A stretch of 48,845 nt of DNA, taken from the NCBI GenBank assembly GCA_964551475.1, contig CAZKCI010000112.1:1-48845 (forward strand). The letters are read 5' to 3'. Made by a program: the position numbers and the translations under genes. Positions 1 to 9,268 of the stretch are shown in pieces (positions within the stretch are counted from its first letter, which is position 1; each line of letters begins with the position of its first letter). This DNA is from CAZKCI01 sp964551475. Its GTDB lineage: Bacteria > Auribacterota > Erginobacteria > Erginobacterales > CAZKCI01. The notes beneath the pieces were generated by a model, which saw only the letters and a program-made list of their open reading frames with translations, ran no database searches and was not told the origin of the DNA.

Positions 1-311
1 AGAGAACTGGTGCCGTCGGTGGCGACCCCTCTCAGCCAGAAGGTGAGAGCATTTGTACCATTGGCGGTGAAGGTCTCGGTGACGATCTGATCGCCGGTAG
101 CCTCGAGTTTCACCGACGGCAATAGGGCGCCGTAGTTGCCGACGCTGGTATAGACATCGGTGTCCGAGTTGCAGTTGGTAAAGATCCACCCGGCCGGCCG
201 GACGCCGGTCTGGAAGTCGTCGAAACCTTCATTGAAGACCGTGGCGCCATAACCGGACGCCGAACAGAGCAGAAGCGCAGTCACCGCCGCCAAGGCCTTA
301 AACAGTCTCAT
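1..311 (-). CDS. Secreted protein, 3' end cut off by the window edge
   Basis: An open frame runs from an ATG at 311 to the window edge without a stop. The start has a GAGGAG ribosome site a few bases upstream. The first ~23 residues (MRLFKALAAVTALLLCSASG...) form a clear Sec signal peptide. The mature part contains FDDFQTGVRPAGW and a beta-rich segment that closely resembles the central domain of the repeat protein at 1670-4144 (FDGFQDGTRPAGW). That domain looks like a jelly-roll or carbohydrate-binding fold, but this is inference. The protein is probably exported and belongs to the same family of modular surface proteins as its neighbours. Only ~103 residues are visible. Confidence 0.75.
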   Translation of the reverse strand, partial: MRLFKALAAVTALLLCSASGYGATVFNEGFDDFQTGVRPAGWIFTNCNSDTDVYTSVGNYGALLPSVKLEATGDQIVTETFTANGTNALTFWLRGVATDGTSS

Positions 312-544
312 CTCATCGTCTCCTCGTTAAGTGATTTGAAAGGATCGGTACATTTCGAGAGTAATATTGCTATAAAGCCACCAAAACCCGATATTGTCAA
401 CTGATATTTACTATATGATATTGCATGATATGACACAGCACTCGGCCGTTGTGCGGGCGCTTTGCCGAATGGCATCGCGGATCGCCTTGAGCCCGTCTCC
501 CCCGGGCTTGTCCCGTGGGGACGAACGATCGGCGAACAGCAGTA

Positions 545-655
545 CCGCCCCTCTCCCCCTTTCCCCGCAGGCGGCAGGGGGAGGGGGTAGGGAGTGGGGG
601 GTCGCTCCTCCTGAGACTGATTTTTCCGTCCCACGGCATGAAGCCGTGGGGACGG
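545..655. repeat. Intergenic inverted repeats in a 407-bp gene-free gap
   Basis: The gap 312-718 has no convincing gene; the frames crossing it are low-complexity. It holds a C-rich/G-rich inverted repeat at about 548-588 and a hairpin with arms 628-638 (CGTCCCACGGC) and 644-655 (GCCGTGGGGACG), five-base loop and one bulged base. These look like REP-type dispersed intergenic repeats. They could also terminate transcription of the HAD gene, which ends at 719 on the minus strand, although no T-run follows. Confidence 0.5.
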
Positions 656-718
656 CCGGCCAAGATCGTCACGAAAATGGAGATCGGGATAGCGGCTCGA
701 CGGGCGCGCGGGGGGGGA

Positions 719-1444
719 TCAGGCCGTGAGCTCGCCCAGGCCGAAGAGGGGGAAAAGGTCGCTCACACGGGAGGCGTAGATGCGTACCGCCGCCCGGAGA
801 GCGTCTCGGGAGTCTGAGCAGCCCAGGTCGAAGGCCGTCCCCACCGAAAGAACTTCGGGAACGTGGTCGAGCGGGGCGTCGCCGATGGTCACGGCTTCTC
901 CGGTTTCAGCGCCGTAGAGCGAGAGAAGGTAGAATATGGCTTCCCGCTTTGTCGATTTGATCTTCTTCTCCGCCTTGAGGGCGTACATGCTGAAGAAACC
1001 GTCGAGCGGGATCCCCCGTTCGCGCAACCGCCGGTCGTCGATATCGGCCGCGGTGAGGATGACCACGCGGTGGCCGGCCGCTTTCAAGCGGCGGAGGAAC
1101 TTGTCCATGCCGGGGATGAGGGGGTTGAAGCAGTCCTCCTCACGGTGGGCGAGGTAGAAATTCCAGGAGGCCTCGCCGGCCCTTTTCAGGTCGTCCTCGG
1201 TCAGTCCCGGGTAGTGTTTCTTATAGACCGCGAAGCGTTCAAAAGGATTGTAGTCGCGGGTGAAGGTCCGGAAGTCCAGCCGCGCCGCGCCGGGGTAGAA
1301 CGGTTCAATCGCCTCGTCGAAGGCCGCCTGGTAGCAGGCGTAGGCGATCGGTTGGCTGGAATAGATGGTGGCGTCCCGGTCGACGATGGCGAGCAGTTTC
1401 CGGGAGGGGATCGAGGAGGACGGTGTTTTAGCCGTGCCGCTCAT
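719..1444 (-). CDS. HAD-superfamily hydrolase
   Basis: A 241-residue soluble protein with all four haloacid-dehalogenase motifs: motif I DRDAT near residue 23 (nucleophile Asp and general acid/base Asp), motif II VILTAAD, a motif III lysine in the KAEKKIKSTK segment, and motif IV TIGDAPLD. An all-helical cap of ~90 residues lies between motifs I and II, the C1-type arrangement of phosphoglycolate-phosphatase-like enzymes. The reaction is most likely phosphate-ester hydrolysis; the substrate cannot be told. The start ATG lacks a good ribosome site, but no better start exists upstream of motif I. It is a single gene between exported-protein genes, with no obvious functional link to them. Confidence 0.85.
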   Translation of the reverse strand: MSGTAKTPSSSIPSRKLLAIVDRDATIYSSQPIAYACYQAAFDEAIEPFYPGAARLDFRTFTRDYNPFERFAVYKKHYPGLTEDDLKRAGEASWNFYLAHREEDCFNPLIPGMDKFLRRLKAAGHRVVILTAADIDDRRLRERGIPLDGFFSMYALKAEKKIKSTKREAIFYLLSLYGAETGEAVTIGDAPLDHVPEVLSVGTAFDLGCSDSRDALRAAVRIYASRVSDLFPLFGLGELTA

Positions 1445-1630
1445 GCCGGGGGTTCCGGACAGGGAGACGATCTCCCACGGCCATTATAGCGGCTGCGGAG
1501 ATGGATGCAAGGCTGGTTGTAAAGTTATTTCCGCCGGTGGCCGGCGGGGCATTCTCCGATCGGACGGATCAGTCGGATCGGGTTGATCCGTCCGATTACC
1601 CCGCCTCCACCCGCGCCCTTCCAGCCACTA

Positions 1631-1674
1631 TCCTCCATCCTCTACCCTCCATCCTCTACCCTCTACCCTCTACC
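1631..1674. repeat. Short CTCTACC/TCCATCC tandem repeat
   Basis: A degenerate 7-bp repeat (CTCTACC and TCCATCC units) abuts and overlaps the stop codon of the minus-strand gene that ends at 1670. It is low-complexity and probably arose by slippage. The rest of 1445-1630 shows nothing. Confidence 0.5.
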
Positions 1675-4144
1675 TCGTCACCGGCAGATCCCCCGAGTTT
1701 CCGAAATATATCCGGGTGACGGCGAGCGCCATCCAGAGGCCGTTGGACTCGCGGAAGACGGCCGGATCGTCGAGCCCGTCCCCGTCATAGTCGGCCGGAA
1801 CGGGACGGTCGTCCGCCGCGCCGAGGCAGAGGCGGGTGAACGACCGCACCGACCAGAGGCCGGCGGAGGGACGGAAGACCGCTCCCTCCCAGGTCCCGTC
1901 TCCGCTGTAGTCGCCGGGCGCGGGCAGATCGGACGATGAACCCAGGTAGAACCTGGTCAGTCCGGCCGAAGCCCAGAGACCGTCCGCGGGGCGGAAGACC
2001 GCCGGATCGTCGAAACCGTCGCCGTCGTAATCGCCGGGAACCGGACGGTCTCCGCAGCCCCCGCAGCAGATCCTGCCGCCGTCATGGACGGCCCACATCC
2101 CGCAGGACTCGCGGAAGACCGCGGGAGAGACGCGGCCGGCCCCTCCGTAATCGCCTGGGGCGGGATGGTCGGCGGACGATCCGAACCAGAAGCGGGTAAC
2201 CAGGCGAATCGACCAGAGGGAGACCGCCGGGCGGAAGACGGCTGCCTCCGCGGTGCCGTCGCCGTCGTAATCGCCCGGCGCGGGATGGTCGTCCGAGGCG
2301 CCGAACCAGAAACGGGTCAGCGAGCGGATCGACCAGAGGCCGGAAAGGGAACGGAAGATCCCGATCTCGGCCGTCCCGTCCCCGTCATAGTCTCCCCCGG
2401 CGACGACGTAGCCGTCGGCCGGGAGAGGAGTGGCCGTGGGAACCGGCGAACCGAACGGCGAAGGCGAGGGAGCGGGGATGGCCGGGGAGGGACTCGGAGA
2501 GATCGGCGGCCGGGGAGACGGCGTGGGCGTGGCGGAGGGGTTGGCGGTGGGCGTTGCGCTCGGGCTGGGCGAGGGGGTCGGAGTCGGCGTGAAGAGGCAG
2601 GAGATCTGGACGTCGTCGAGGACGAGGTCGCCGCCGTTGTCGAACCAGGAGAACCTGACCCGGACCGTCCGCGGGTCGAGGGCGAAGGGCCCGTAGGCGT
2701 ACCCGCCGTAGGTTCCGGGGATCGAGGAGACATCGGTGACGGCGGTCCATCCGGAGTAATATTCCGCGACCAGGAGGCGGCTTGAGGGAGCGGCCGCCTG
2801 GCCCTTGATCCAGAAGTAAAGGCGGTCGGGATTGGCGAAGGCGGAGGAAGTGGCGGCGTCTCCGGCGCCATCGAATCTGATCGAGGGGGCGGCCTTCCCG
2901 AAGTCCCCGGCGGTTGTGCAGGCGTCGGCGACGGCGTTGCAGTTGTCGAAGGTCCACCCCGCCGGGCGGGTCCCGTCCTGGAAGCCGTCGAAGGACTCGT
3001 CCAGGCGCGTGCGGAAGGCGGGGGTGGGCGAGGAGGTGGGAGTCGGGGTCGTCGATGGCGTGGGGCTGGGCGTGGACGAGGGGCTGGCGGATGGCGTCGC
3101 GGAGGGGGTGGTGGTCGGGGACGGCGTCGGCGAAGGGGTGGGCGAGGAGGTGGGAGTCGGGGTCGTCGATGGTGTGGGGCTGGGTGTGGGCGAGGGCGAG
3201 GCGGAAGGCGAAGGAGTCGGGGTTGGGGTGGGGCTGGGGGACGGCGTCTTGGTCGGCGAGGGGGCTGGCGTCGGCGTGATCGGAGACGGCGTGGGGGAAG
3301 GAGTCGGCGAAGGCGTCAGGCTGGGAGTGGGCGAAGGGCTCGGCGTAGGAGAGGGGACATACAGGCCGAAAGCGGCGATATCGTCTCCGCCGTCTCCATT
3401 ATAGTCGGCCGGGACTCCCGTGTCTCCGTCCGCTCCGAAGACCGCCCGCGTATATGCCCGAACCGACCAGAGGGCGGAGGGTGGGCGGAATACGGCAAGA
3501 TCGGCGGCTCCGTCGCCGTCGTAGTCGGCGGGGACGGTCTGGTCTCCGCTGAGGCCGAAGAGGGCGCTGGTCAGCCCCTTCACCTTCCAGAGCCCCTCGG
3601 AAGGCCGGAAAATGGCGATCTCGACCGTTCGATCGCCGTCGTAATCGGCCGGGACCGGTCGGTCTCCCGGTGCGCCGAAGTAGAGAGAAGTGAGATCCCG
3701 TACCACCCAGTAGCCGTCGCTCTCCCGGAAGAAGGCCGCATCTTCCGCCCCGTCGCCGTTGAAATCGGCGGACAGGGCGTCATTTCCCTCCCCCCCGAAT
3801 GTGAATCGGGTGACTCCACGGATGGTCCAGAGGCCGCTCAGGCGGACGCGGACCGCCGCCTCCGCCGCCCCGTTCCCGTCGTAATCGGCGGGAACCGGCT
3901 CGTCACCGCCGCCGCCGAAAGAAAATCGGGTGATCCCGCGCACCTCCCAGCACCCCTGGGTCTCCCGGAAGAAGGCCGGGTCGGCGTAGCCGTCGCCGGT
4001 GTAGTCGCGGGGAACGGCGAGGTCGGAGACAAGCCCGAAGCAGAAACGAGTCTGATCCCGGATCTCCCAGCGGGCGTCCTGGGCGCGGACGGTCGCGCTG
4101 CACAACAGAACTGATGCCGCCAGAGCGGCGATGACCCTGTTCAT
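1670..4144 (-). CDS. Secreted FG-GAP/VCBS-like repeat protein with Pro/Ser/Thr linkers
   Basis: 824 residues. A signal peptide (residues 1-21, ending ATVRA) is followed by about six 40-residue repeats of the type GDYDGDGTAEAAVFRPS-GLWSVR-TRFYFG. A long PSPTPSPTP linker (roughly residues 262-375) follows, then a beta-rich domain beginning ESFDGFQDGTRPAGW (~378-515), a second PSP linker and six more repeats ending DLPVTR. The DxDGDG core resembles the calcium-binding loops of FG-GAP/VCBS repeats. At DNA level the repeat period is 120 bp. There is no catalytic motif. The protein is probably an extracellular or surface adhesin or scaffold. The DNA repeats make the locus prone to recombination. 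It lies beside two more genes with the same repeats. Confidence 0.85.
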   Translation of the reverse strand: MNRVIAALAASVLLCSATVRAQDARWEIRDQTRFCFGLVSDLAVPRDYTGDGYADPAFFRETQGCWEVRGITRFSFGGGGDEPVPADYDGNGAAEAAVRVRLSGLWTIRGVTRFTFGGEGNDALSADFNGDGAEDAAFFRESDGYWVVRDLTSLYFGAPGDRPVPADYDGDRTVEIAIFRPSEGLWKVKGLTSALFGLSGDQTVPADYDGDGAADLAVFRPPSALWSVRAYTRAVFGADGDTGVPADYNGDGGDDIAAFGLYVPSPTPSPSPTPSLTPSPTPSPTPSPITPTPAPSPTKTPSPSPTPTPTPSPSASPSPTPSPTPSTTPTPTSSPTPSPTPSPTTTPSATPSASPSSTPSPTPSTTPTPTSSPTPAFRTRLDESFDGFQDGTRPAGWTFDNCNAVADACTTAGDFGKAAPSIRFDGAGDAATSSAFANPDRLYFWIKGQAAAPSSRLLVAEYYSGWTAVTDVSSIPGTYGGYAYGPFALDPRTVRVRFSWFDNGGDLVLDDVQISCLFTPTPTPSPSPSATPTANPSATPTPSPRPPISPSPSPAIPAPSPSPFGSPVPTATPLPADGYVVAGGDYDGDGTAEIGIFRSLSGLWSIRSLTRFWFGASDDHPAPGDYDGDGTAEAAVFRPAVSLWSIRLVTRFWFGSSADHPAPGDYGGAGRVSPAVFRESCGMWAVHDGGRICCGGCGDRPVPGDYDGDGFDDPAVFRPADGLWASAGLTRFYLGSSSDLPAPGDYSGDGTWEGAVFRPSAGLWSVRSFTRLCLGAADDRPVPADYDGDGLDDPAVFRESNGLWMALAVTRIYFGNSGDLPVTR

Positions 4145-4274
4145 GGCCTCCTCCGATCCTTGCCGCCGTCGGCGGCCGGGTTGCGTTACCTCTCAATGAT
4201 AAGGATCGATTTCGGAGGCATTTTCTTGCAAGTATTTTTCCCCTCCCCCGCTACAACTCTCCGCTCCCCACTCC

Positions 4275-6467
4275 CTACCTTGTCACCGGCACATCTCCCG
4301 ACGATCCGAACGAGAACCGCGTGAGGTTCCTGATCGCCCAGAACCCCGAACTTGCCCGGAAGACCGCCCCGCCATCGGCGGACAGGCGGTCGTAATCCCC
4401 CGGCAGGGGGGCATCGCCGTCGGCCCCGAACCAGAAACGCGTGACACCCCGAACCGCCCAGATGCCGGACGATCCCCGGAAGACCGCCGCCTCCCAGAGG
4501 CCGTCTCCGTCGTAGTCGCCCGGAACAGCCGAGTCGCCGGAAGAACCGAAATAGAAACGGCTGAGACGCCCGATCTGCCAGAGGCCGGAAGAAGAGCGGA
4601 AGATGGCAACGTCCATCGCCCCGGCGGCGTAATAACCCGGGACGGGAGAATCGCCCGAGCCGCCGAGACAGAGACGAGTGATGTCCCGGACCGCCCAGAG
4701 GCCGGAGGCGGGCTGGAAGATTCCGGCCTCGGCGGTCCCGTCGCCGTTTCCGTCTCCGGAGAAGACGACAGCGTCTCCCGTCCCGAAGCCGAAAGAGGTG
4801 ACGCCGCGGACCGACCAGCGTCCGGAGGGGGGGCGAAAGACGGCGCATTCGGCGATCCGGTCGCCGTTGTAATCGCCTGGGACGGGACGGTCGCCATCGG
4901 TTCCCAAGGAAACCAGCGTGAGCGCCCGGACCAGCCAGGATCCGTCGGCGGGGCGGAAGAGGGCGGCGTCGCTCGCTCCGTCGCCACCGAAGTCGCGGAC
5001 CCACCGGCGGGATTGGTAGTCGACGGCGGCCTTGACGTCGAGACGCCCGCAGCCGAACGTGTTGTTCGGCCAGCGGTCGGAGTCGCAGTCGTTGGAATGG
5101 ATGGGCGCGGCCGAGGAGTTGAGGACGGCCTCGGTGGCGGCGACCTGGTTCTTGAGCTCCGGACGGGCCGACCAGAGGAGGGCCACCGCTCCGGCGACGT
5201 GGGGGGAGGCCATCGAGGTCCCCATGATCGAGAGGTAGGTGTGCTCGAGGAAAGAGGAGCGGACGAGATGGCCGGGGGCGGAGATGTCCGGCTTGCGGCG
5301 GCCGGAGCCGTCCGCGGTCACCGGCCCGCGGCTCGAGTAACTCGCGATCTCGTCCGTCCCCGTGTGCAGGGCGGCGACCGAGTAGACCTCCCCGTGGATT
5401 GCGGGCGGGCTCGAGACCGAGGAGCAGCCCGGCCCCTCGTTCCCGGCGGCGGCCACGGTCATGATCCCGGCGGCGCGGTGCGCCTGGATGGCGAGGAGGA
5501 GCGTGTCCGCCTCGCAGCCCTCGAAGCCGGGGCAGCCCCAGGAGTTATTGGTCACGTCCGGCGCGAGGTCGGGGTTCCCCTCCTCCGGCGTCCCGCCCAC
5601 CGGGTAGGGGGCGAGGAAGAACTCGAAGCACTCCAGGTAGGTCTCCGGGGTCCCCGCCCCGTCGTTCATGTTCCGGCAGCCGATCCACTTTGCCCCCGGC
5701 GCCATCCCGATCTGGTTCCCCGCTCCGTCGTCGCCGATGATCGTCCCCAGCGTGTGCGTCCCGTGGCCGTGGTCGTCGCAGGGGACGGGGGAGTCGGCCC
5801 CGCAGGAGGAGCCCGTCTCGTGGACGCTGTCATGCCAGTTGTAGTCGTGGACGGCGGTCTCGCCAGTCCAGCCCCGGTATTTCTCCTTGAGGGCGGGGTG
5901 GTCCCACTCAAAGCCGCTGTCCTGGTTGCCGACCACGATCCCCTCGCCCGTGTGTCCCATCGCCCAGACCTGGTCGGCCTGGACATAGCCGATGTTCGGC
6001 TCGATGCCAGACGAGGCCGCGCGCGCCGGTGCGGGAACGGGAGCGGGGAGATCGTTCATGATCCGGGGGTTCCCCTCGATTCGGCCGACCTCGCCGAAGG
6101 CGGCCAGGTCGAGGGCGGTCTGGCGGCTCCCCTTCGCCCAGATCAGGTTGACGATGTAGTGGGAGCGGTGGGGGATGCCGTTTTGCGAAAGGTAGTCGAG
6201 GAGGGGACCCTGTGTGGAGCGGGCGGTATCGAGTAGGGTTTCGTAGACGAACCAGCCCTTTTCCTCTTTCGTCGGGAACTCGTCGGCGCCGCTCAGGTCG
6301 GCCTGGCGGGAGAGGACGATCAGGAACTCCGCGCTCGCCCCGGCGCGCGTCTGCTCGACCACCCAGGGCTTGAGCTTGGCGAGCGCCGCCTTCGTTCCGG
6401 CGGCGAAGGCCGCGGCGGGAAGCGCGAGAAAGAATATCAACGCGGCCGGAACGATTTTCGCAAGCAT
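4275..6467 (-). CDS. Secreted subtilisin-family (S8) serine protease with C-terminal FG-GAP-like repeats
   Basis: 730 residues: signal peptide 1-23, an inhibitor-like propeptide (~24-150), the subtilase domain (~155-485) and about six 40-residue DxDGDG repeats to the C-terminus (GDVPVTR). The catalytic triad is visible: Asp183 in NQDSGFEWDHP, His235 in DDHGHGTHTLG and Ser418 in GTSMASPHVAG, with the oxyanion Asn308 in NNSWG. Several cysteine pairs suggest disulfides outside the cell. The repeats match those of the flanking genes, so they probably serve as a shared surface-targeting or substrate-binding module. It may process neighbouring repeat proteins, but nothing in the sequence shows this. 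The start ATG sits close to a weak purine-rich site. Confidence 0.93.
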   Translation of the reverse strand: MLAKIVPAALIFFLALPAAAFAAGTKAALAKLKPWVVEQTRAGASAEFLIVLSRQADLSGADEFPTKEEKGWFVYETLLDTARSTQGPLLDYLSQNGIPHRSHYIVNLIWAKGSRQTALDLAAFGEVGRIEGNPRIMNDLPAPVPAPARAASSGIEPNIGYVQADQVWAMGHTGEGIVVGNQDSGFEWDHPALKEKYRGWTGETAVHDYNWHDSVHETGSSCGADSPVPCDDHGHGTHTLGTIIGDDGAGNQIGMAPGAKWIGCRNMNDGAGTPETYLECFEFFLAPYPVGGTPEEGNPDLAPDVTNNSWGCPGFEGCEADTLLLAIQAHRAAGIMTVAAAGNEGPGCSSVSSPPAIHGEVYSVAALHTGTDEIASYSSRGPVTADGSGRRKPDISAPGHLVRSSFLEHTYLSIMGTSMASPHVAGAVALLWSARPELKNQVAATEAVLNSSAAPIHSNDCDSDRWPNNTFGCGRLDVKAAVDYQSRRWVRDFGGDGASDAALFRPADGSWLVRALTLVSLGTDGDRPVPGDYNGDRIAECAVFRPPSGRWSVRGVTSFGFGTGDAVVFSGDGNGDGTAEAGIFQPASGLWAVRDITRLCLGGSGDSPVPGYYAAGAMDVAIFRSSSGLWQIGRLSRFYFGSSGDSAVPGDYDGDGLWEAAVFRGSSGIWAVRGVTRFWFGADGDAPLPGDYDRLSADGGAVFRASSGFWAIRNLTRFSFGSSGDVPVTR

Positions 6468-6516
6468 TGCGCTTCTCCTATTTCATGGTGTAGGCCCGAT
6501 CTCCGTTCCCTATTCA

Positions 6517-8007
6517 CTATTTCACCGCCGGCGTGTCGCCTCCGCTTCCGAAATAGAAGCGGGTGAGCGAGGGAATCGCCCACAGCCCGGAGGAGTCGCG
6601 GAAGAGAGCCGGGTTACCGCGGCCGTCGCCGTCGTAGTCGGCCGGGACCGCCTGATCGTAGGGTCCTCCGAAGTATATCCGCGTGATCCCGCGGACCGAC
6701 CAGAGTCCGGCGGATGCGCGGAAGACGCCCGCGTCGAGAGCCCCGTCTCCGTCATAGTCGGCCGGTACGGGGAAATCGGCGGAAGAGCCGAAATAGAAAC
6801 TGGTCGTCCCCCGCGCCGTCCAGCGACCGTCGGAAGACCGGAAGAGGGCGGCCTCGGCCGTCCCGTCGCCGTCGTAGTCGCCGGGGAGCGGCCGGTCGCT
6901 CGAGGTCCCGAAGGTTACACGGGTGATGTCCCGGATGTTCCAGGCGCCGTTGAGCGGCGAGAAAACAGCCGGGTCCGCCCGACCGTCCCCGTCATAGTCG
7001 GCGGGGACGGCAGTCTCGGAATAGGTCCCGAAGACGAAGCAGGTCGCCCCCCTGACCTCCCAGACTCCGGCGGAAGGCCTGAAGACGGCGATCTCCGCCG
7101 TCCCGTCGCCGGAGTAGTCCCCGGAGACGGGGGTGTCGCCGGACGATCCGAAAGAGACGCGCGTGACGTTCCGGACGATCCATTCCCCCGACCCGGCGCG
7201 GAAGATGGCCGCGTCGGATGTCCCGTCGCCGTCGTAGTCTCCACCGGCGATGAGGGGCGGGACATAGCCCAGGTAGTCGGCCGTGTTCACGATGGCGTTG
7301 ATGGTGGCCCGGGCGGAGGCGCGCAGGACGAACTCGCTGATCCCGACGTGCCCGGTTTGGACGCCCCAGTCGTAGGTGTAGCCGAGCCGCGTCCAGGGGT
7401 AAGGAGAGGGGCCGGTGTAGGAGGAGGCCCTGAGGGAGTTGAACCACTCCCGGTATTCGCTCTGGATGGAGAAATAGGGGCTGGCGGGGAAATCGATCTC
7501 GGCCTCGCAATCGCTGATCTCGGGATCGGGCGAGGGGCGGAAGAGGTCGGAGGTATCGACCCAGAACTCGACGAAGACCGTCTTCGCGGCGTCCGGGGGC
7601 AGCCCCAGGCACTGCTTGATCCGGAGGTCGAGATCCTCCCGCGAAATACCCCGGTTTTTAGCGAAACCCCTGATCTCGGTGGGTGAGGAGAGCCAGACCA
7701 GGTGATCGGTGTCGACGGTGAACTCGTCTCCGGGGCGATAGTTGTCGGAATAGAACTGGCCGCCCCAGGTCTCCAGGAGCACACGGCCCGCCGTGGTCTG
7801 CGGATTTTCCCAGATCAAGCTTGGGTTGTAGGGGGCGATCGGTGTGAGCTCCTTGGAGATCTTTTCCGGCGTGGCGTCCTGTGCGGCGTCGGCGACCGCC
7901 GCCGTGTAGTCCGCCCAGACGTCGGCGCGGGACGGACACGGGCTAAGCGAAAGCGCGATCCCCGTCACGAGCATCGCGCCGGCAGGCAGAACCTGTCCCA
8001 TTTTCAC
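6517..8007 (-). CDS. Secreted protein with unknown N-terminal domain and C-terminal FG-GAP-like repeats
   Basis: 496 residues from a GTG start at 8007, which lies 5 bases after GGAGG; an ATG at 8001 is the alternative. A signal peptide (~1-28, ending SRA) precedes a ~215-residue domain I do not recognise, containing VFVEFWVDTSDLFRP and PYPWTRLGYTYDWG. The rest (~245-496) is six DxDGDG repeats of 40 residues. The final residues are GGDTPAVK rather than the usual GDxPVTR. It is the third successive gene carrying this repeat, after the protease. The role of the N-terminal domain is open; its Trp/Tyr-rich strands fit a beta-sandwich. Confidence 0.8.
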   Translation of the reverse strand: MKMGQVLPAGAMLVTGIALSLSPCPSRADVWADYTAAVADAAQDATPEKISKELTPIAPYNPSLIWENPQTTAGRVLLETWGGQFYSDNYRPGDEFTVDTDHLVWLSSPTEIRGFAKNRGISREDLDLRIKQCLGLPPDAAKTVFVEFWVDTSDLFRPSPDPEISDCEAEIDFPASPYFSIQSEYREWFNSLRASSYTGPSPYPWTRLGYTYDWGVQTGHVGISEFVLRASARATINAIVNTADYLGYVPPLIAGGDYDGDGTSDAAIFRAGSGEWIVRNVTRVSFGSSGDTPVSGDYSGDGTAEIAVFRPSAGVWEVRGATCFVFGTYSETAVPADYDGDGRADPAVFSPLNGAWNIRDITRVTFGTSSDRPLPGDYDGDGTAEAALFRSSDGRWTARGTTSFYFGSSADFPVPADYDGDGALDAGVFRASAGLWSVRGITRIYFGGPYDQAVPADYDGDGRGNPALFRDSSGLWAIPSLTRFYFGSGGDTPAVK

Positions 8008-8103
8008 GTTTCCCTCCTATGCCAAAGTCTTCTTGCTTCGGCCTGTTTTCGCTTCGCATTGACCGAGTTTTTCAATTTCTCGCTATATATCGCGACATCC
8101 ACT

Positions 8104-9195
8104 TCAGAAGGTCAAAATCGACAGCCACCGCTTCCCCGCCGTCCCCAGGTCCCAGCGGCCGCGGGACTTGACGATGATCCGGGCGCCGTTCCGGCCGAGC
8201 GTCTCCTCGTCGACCCCAACGATGGCGTAGTTTTTCTTCACCATGGGTTTCTCTTCCTCGGGATCAGCCGCGCGGGCGGCGAGGGGAAGGCCGTTCTCGG
8301 AGCAGGAGATGACGACCGCGCCCCCCGCGAAGTCCGGGACGTTCCAGAGACCCGGATAGCGGTCGAAGTAGTCGGGGATCTTCGCGAGTTGTACGACGAT
8401 CTCGAAGGCGACGGGCACCCCGTCGATGACATCGGCGAAAGCAAAATCCGGATTGTCCCGATGCTGCCGATAGAGCGAGAGGGGATCGATCCCGACCAGG
8501 TTCCAGCCGTTGGCGTTCCCGTGGTCGGGGACCATCTTCTGCGACTTCTGCCAGGACCGGAAACGGGAGTTGAGCATCAGGTCGATCTCGAGATGGAGAT
8601 GGGACTTCCAGAGGGGAATCTTGTAGCCGCCGGACGTGTTCCCCATCCCGCCGAGCGTCTCGCCCGCTTTTACGGCCTTCCCCGCCTTGATCCCGTCGGC
8701 GGCCCGGGCCAGGTGGGCGTAGAGGGAGTAGAACGTCCCCAGCGCGTCCTCGTGGGCGAGGACGATGTAGGTCCCGTAGTCGGAGTTCCCGGGATAGCGG
8801 TTGAAATATTCCACTCTCCCCTCGGCGATCGCCCTCACCTCGTCCGCCGCCCGCCCCCGCCGGACGTGGGAAAGAGGGGCGATGTCGATACCCTCGTGGA
8901 AGGCGGCGAGTATCCGTTTGGCCACCCGTTCGCTTCGGACCGATCCATAGCTCCCGTTTCGCGGGTCTTCCCCGGACGAGGGCATGAGGACGCCGGGCGT
9001 TTCCCAGGAGAGGAGGCTCTCCTGGTCGGTGGGATAGCGCAGTTCCCGCCACGGCCCGGGCGCCGCGGGCGCGGGGGCGGAGACCGTCGGTCCCTTTTCA
9101 TCTTTACGGCCGGCGCCTTCCCGGCGGCAGGAGAGAAGCGTCGCCGCGAGGAGAACGGCGAGCAGGCAGAGTGGAATGCTGCGGTGAAATTTCAT
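8104..9195 (-). CDS. Lipoprotein M23-family (LytM-like) metallopeptidase
   Basis: 363 residues. The N-terminus is a lipoprotein signal with lipobox LLSC (Cys23), followed by a Pro/Ala-rich spacer. The central region (~95-215) has the M23 zinc site: FHEGIDIAP (first His and Asp), YAHL, and SHLHLEI with the second and third His. The fold includes the usual GxVxxxxxYPG-NSDYGTYI strand pattern. About 150 residues after the peptidase domain are not typical of M23 and have no family I can name. It probably cuts peptidoglycan cross-links, or acts as a cell-wall binding factor, from the outer membrane or periplasm. It sits between two exported-protein genes. Confidence 0.85.
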   Translation of the reverse strand: MKFHRSIPLCLLAVLLAATLLSCRREGAGRKDEKGPTVSAPAPAAPGPWRELRYPTDQESLLSWETPGVLMPSSGEDPRNGSYGSVRSERVAKRILAAFHEGIDIAPLSHVRRGRAADEVRAIAEGRVEYFNRYPGNSDYGTYIVLAHEDALGTFYSLYAHLARAADGIKAGKAVKAGETLGGMGNTSGGYKIPLWKSHLHLEIDLMLNSRFRSWQKSQKMVPDHGNANGWNLVGIDPLSLYRQHRDNPDFAFADVIDGVPVAFEIVVQLAKIPDYFDRYPGLWNVPDFAGGAVVISCSENGLPLAARAADPEEEKPMVKKNYAIVGVDEETLGRNGARIIVKSRGRWDLGTAGKRWLSILTF

Positions 9196-9237
9196 GACCC
9201 CGCGACACAGAAGAAGAACGCGGTCCCCGGTTCAATC

Positions 9238-9268
9238 TTAAAACCGGCGGTTTCTCCCCCGGTTTTAA
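9238..9268 (-). terminator. Perfect 10-bp inverted repeat at the end of the surface-protein gene
   Basis: The arms TTAAAACCGG (9238-9247) and CCGGTTTTAA (9259-9268) are perfect complements around an 11-base loop and overlap the stop codon of the minus-strand gene ending at 9265. The AT-rich base of the stem supplies a U-run in either direction, so it could terminate both strands. Confidence 0.55.

Noticed and set aside
1936..3404. Long plus-strand frames opposite the repeat protein
   Set aside because: They are repetitive shadows of the GC-rich minus-strand repeats (Gly/Val- or Arg-rich), without ribosome sites.
5013..6236. Frame of 407 codons opposite the subtilase gene
   Set aside because: The minus strand encodes a complete catalytic triad; the plus frame is a compositional shadow rich in Gly, Val and Arg.
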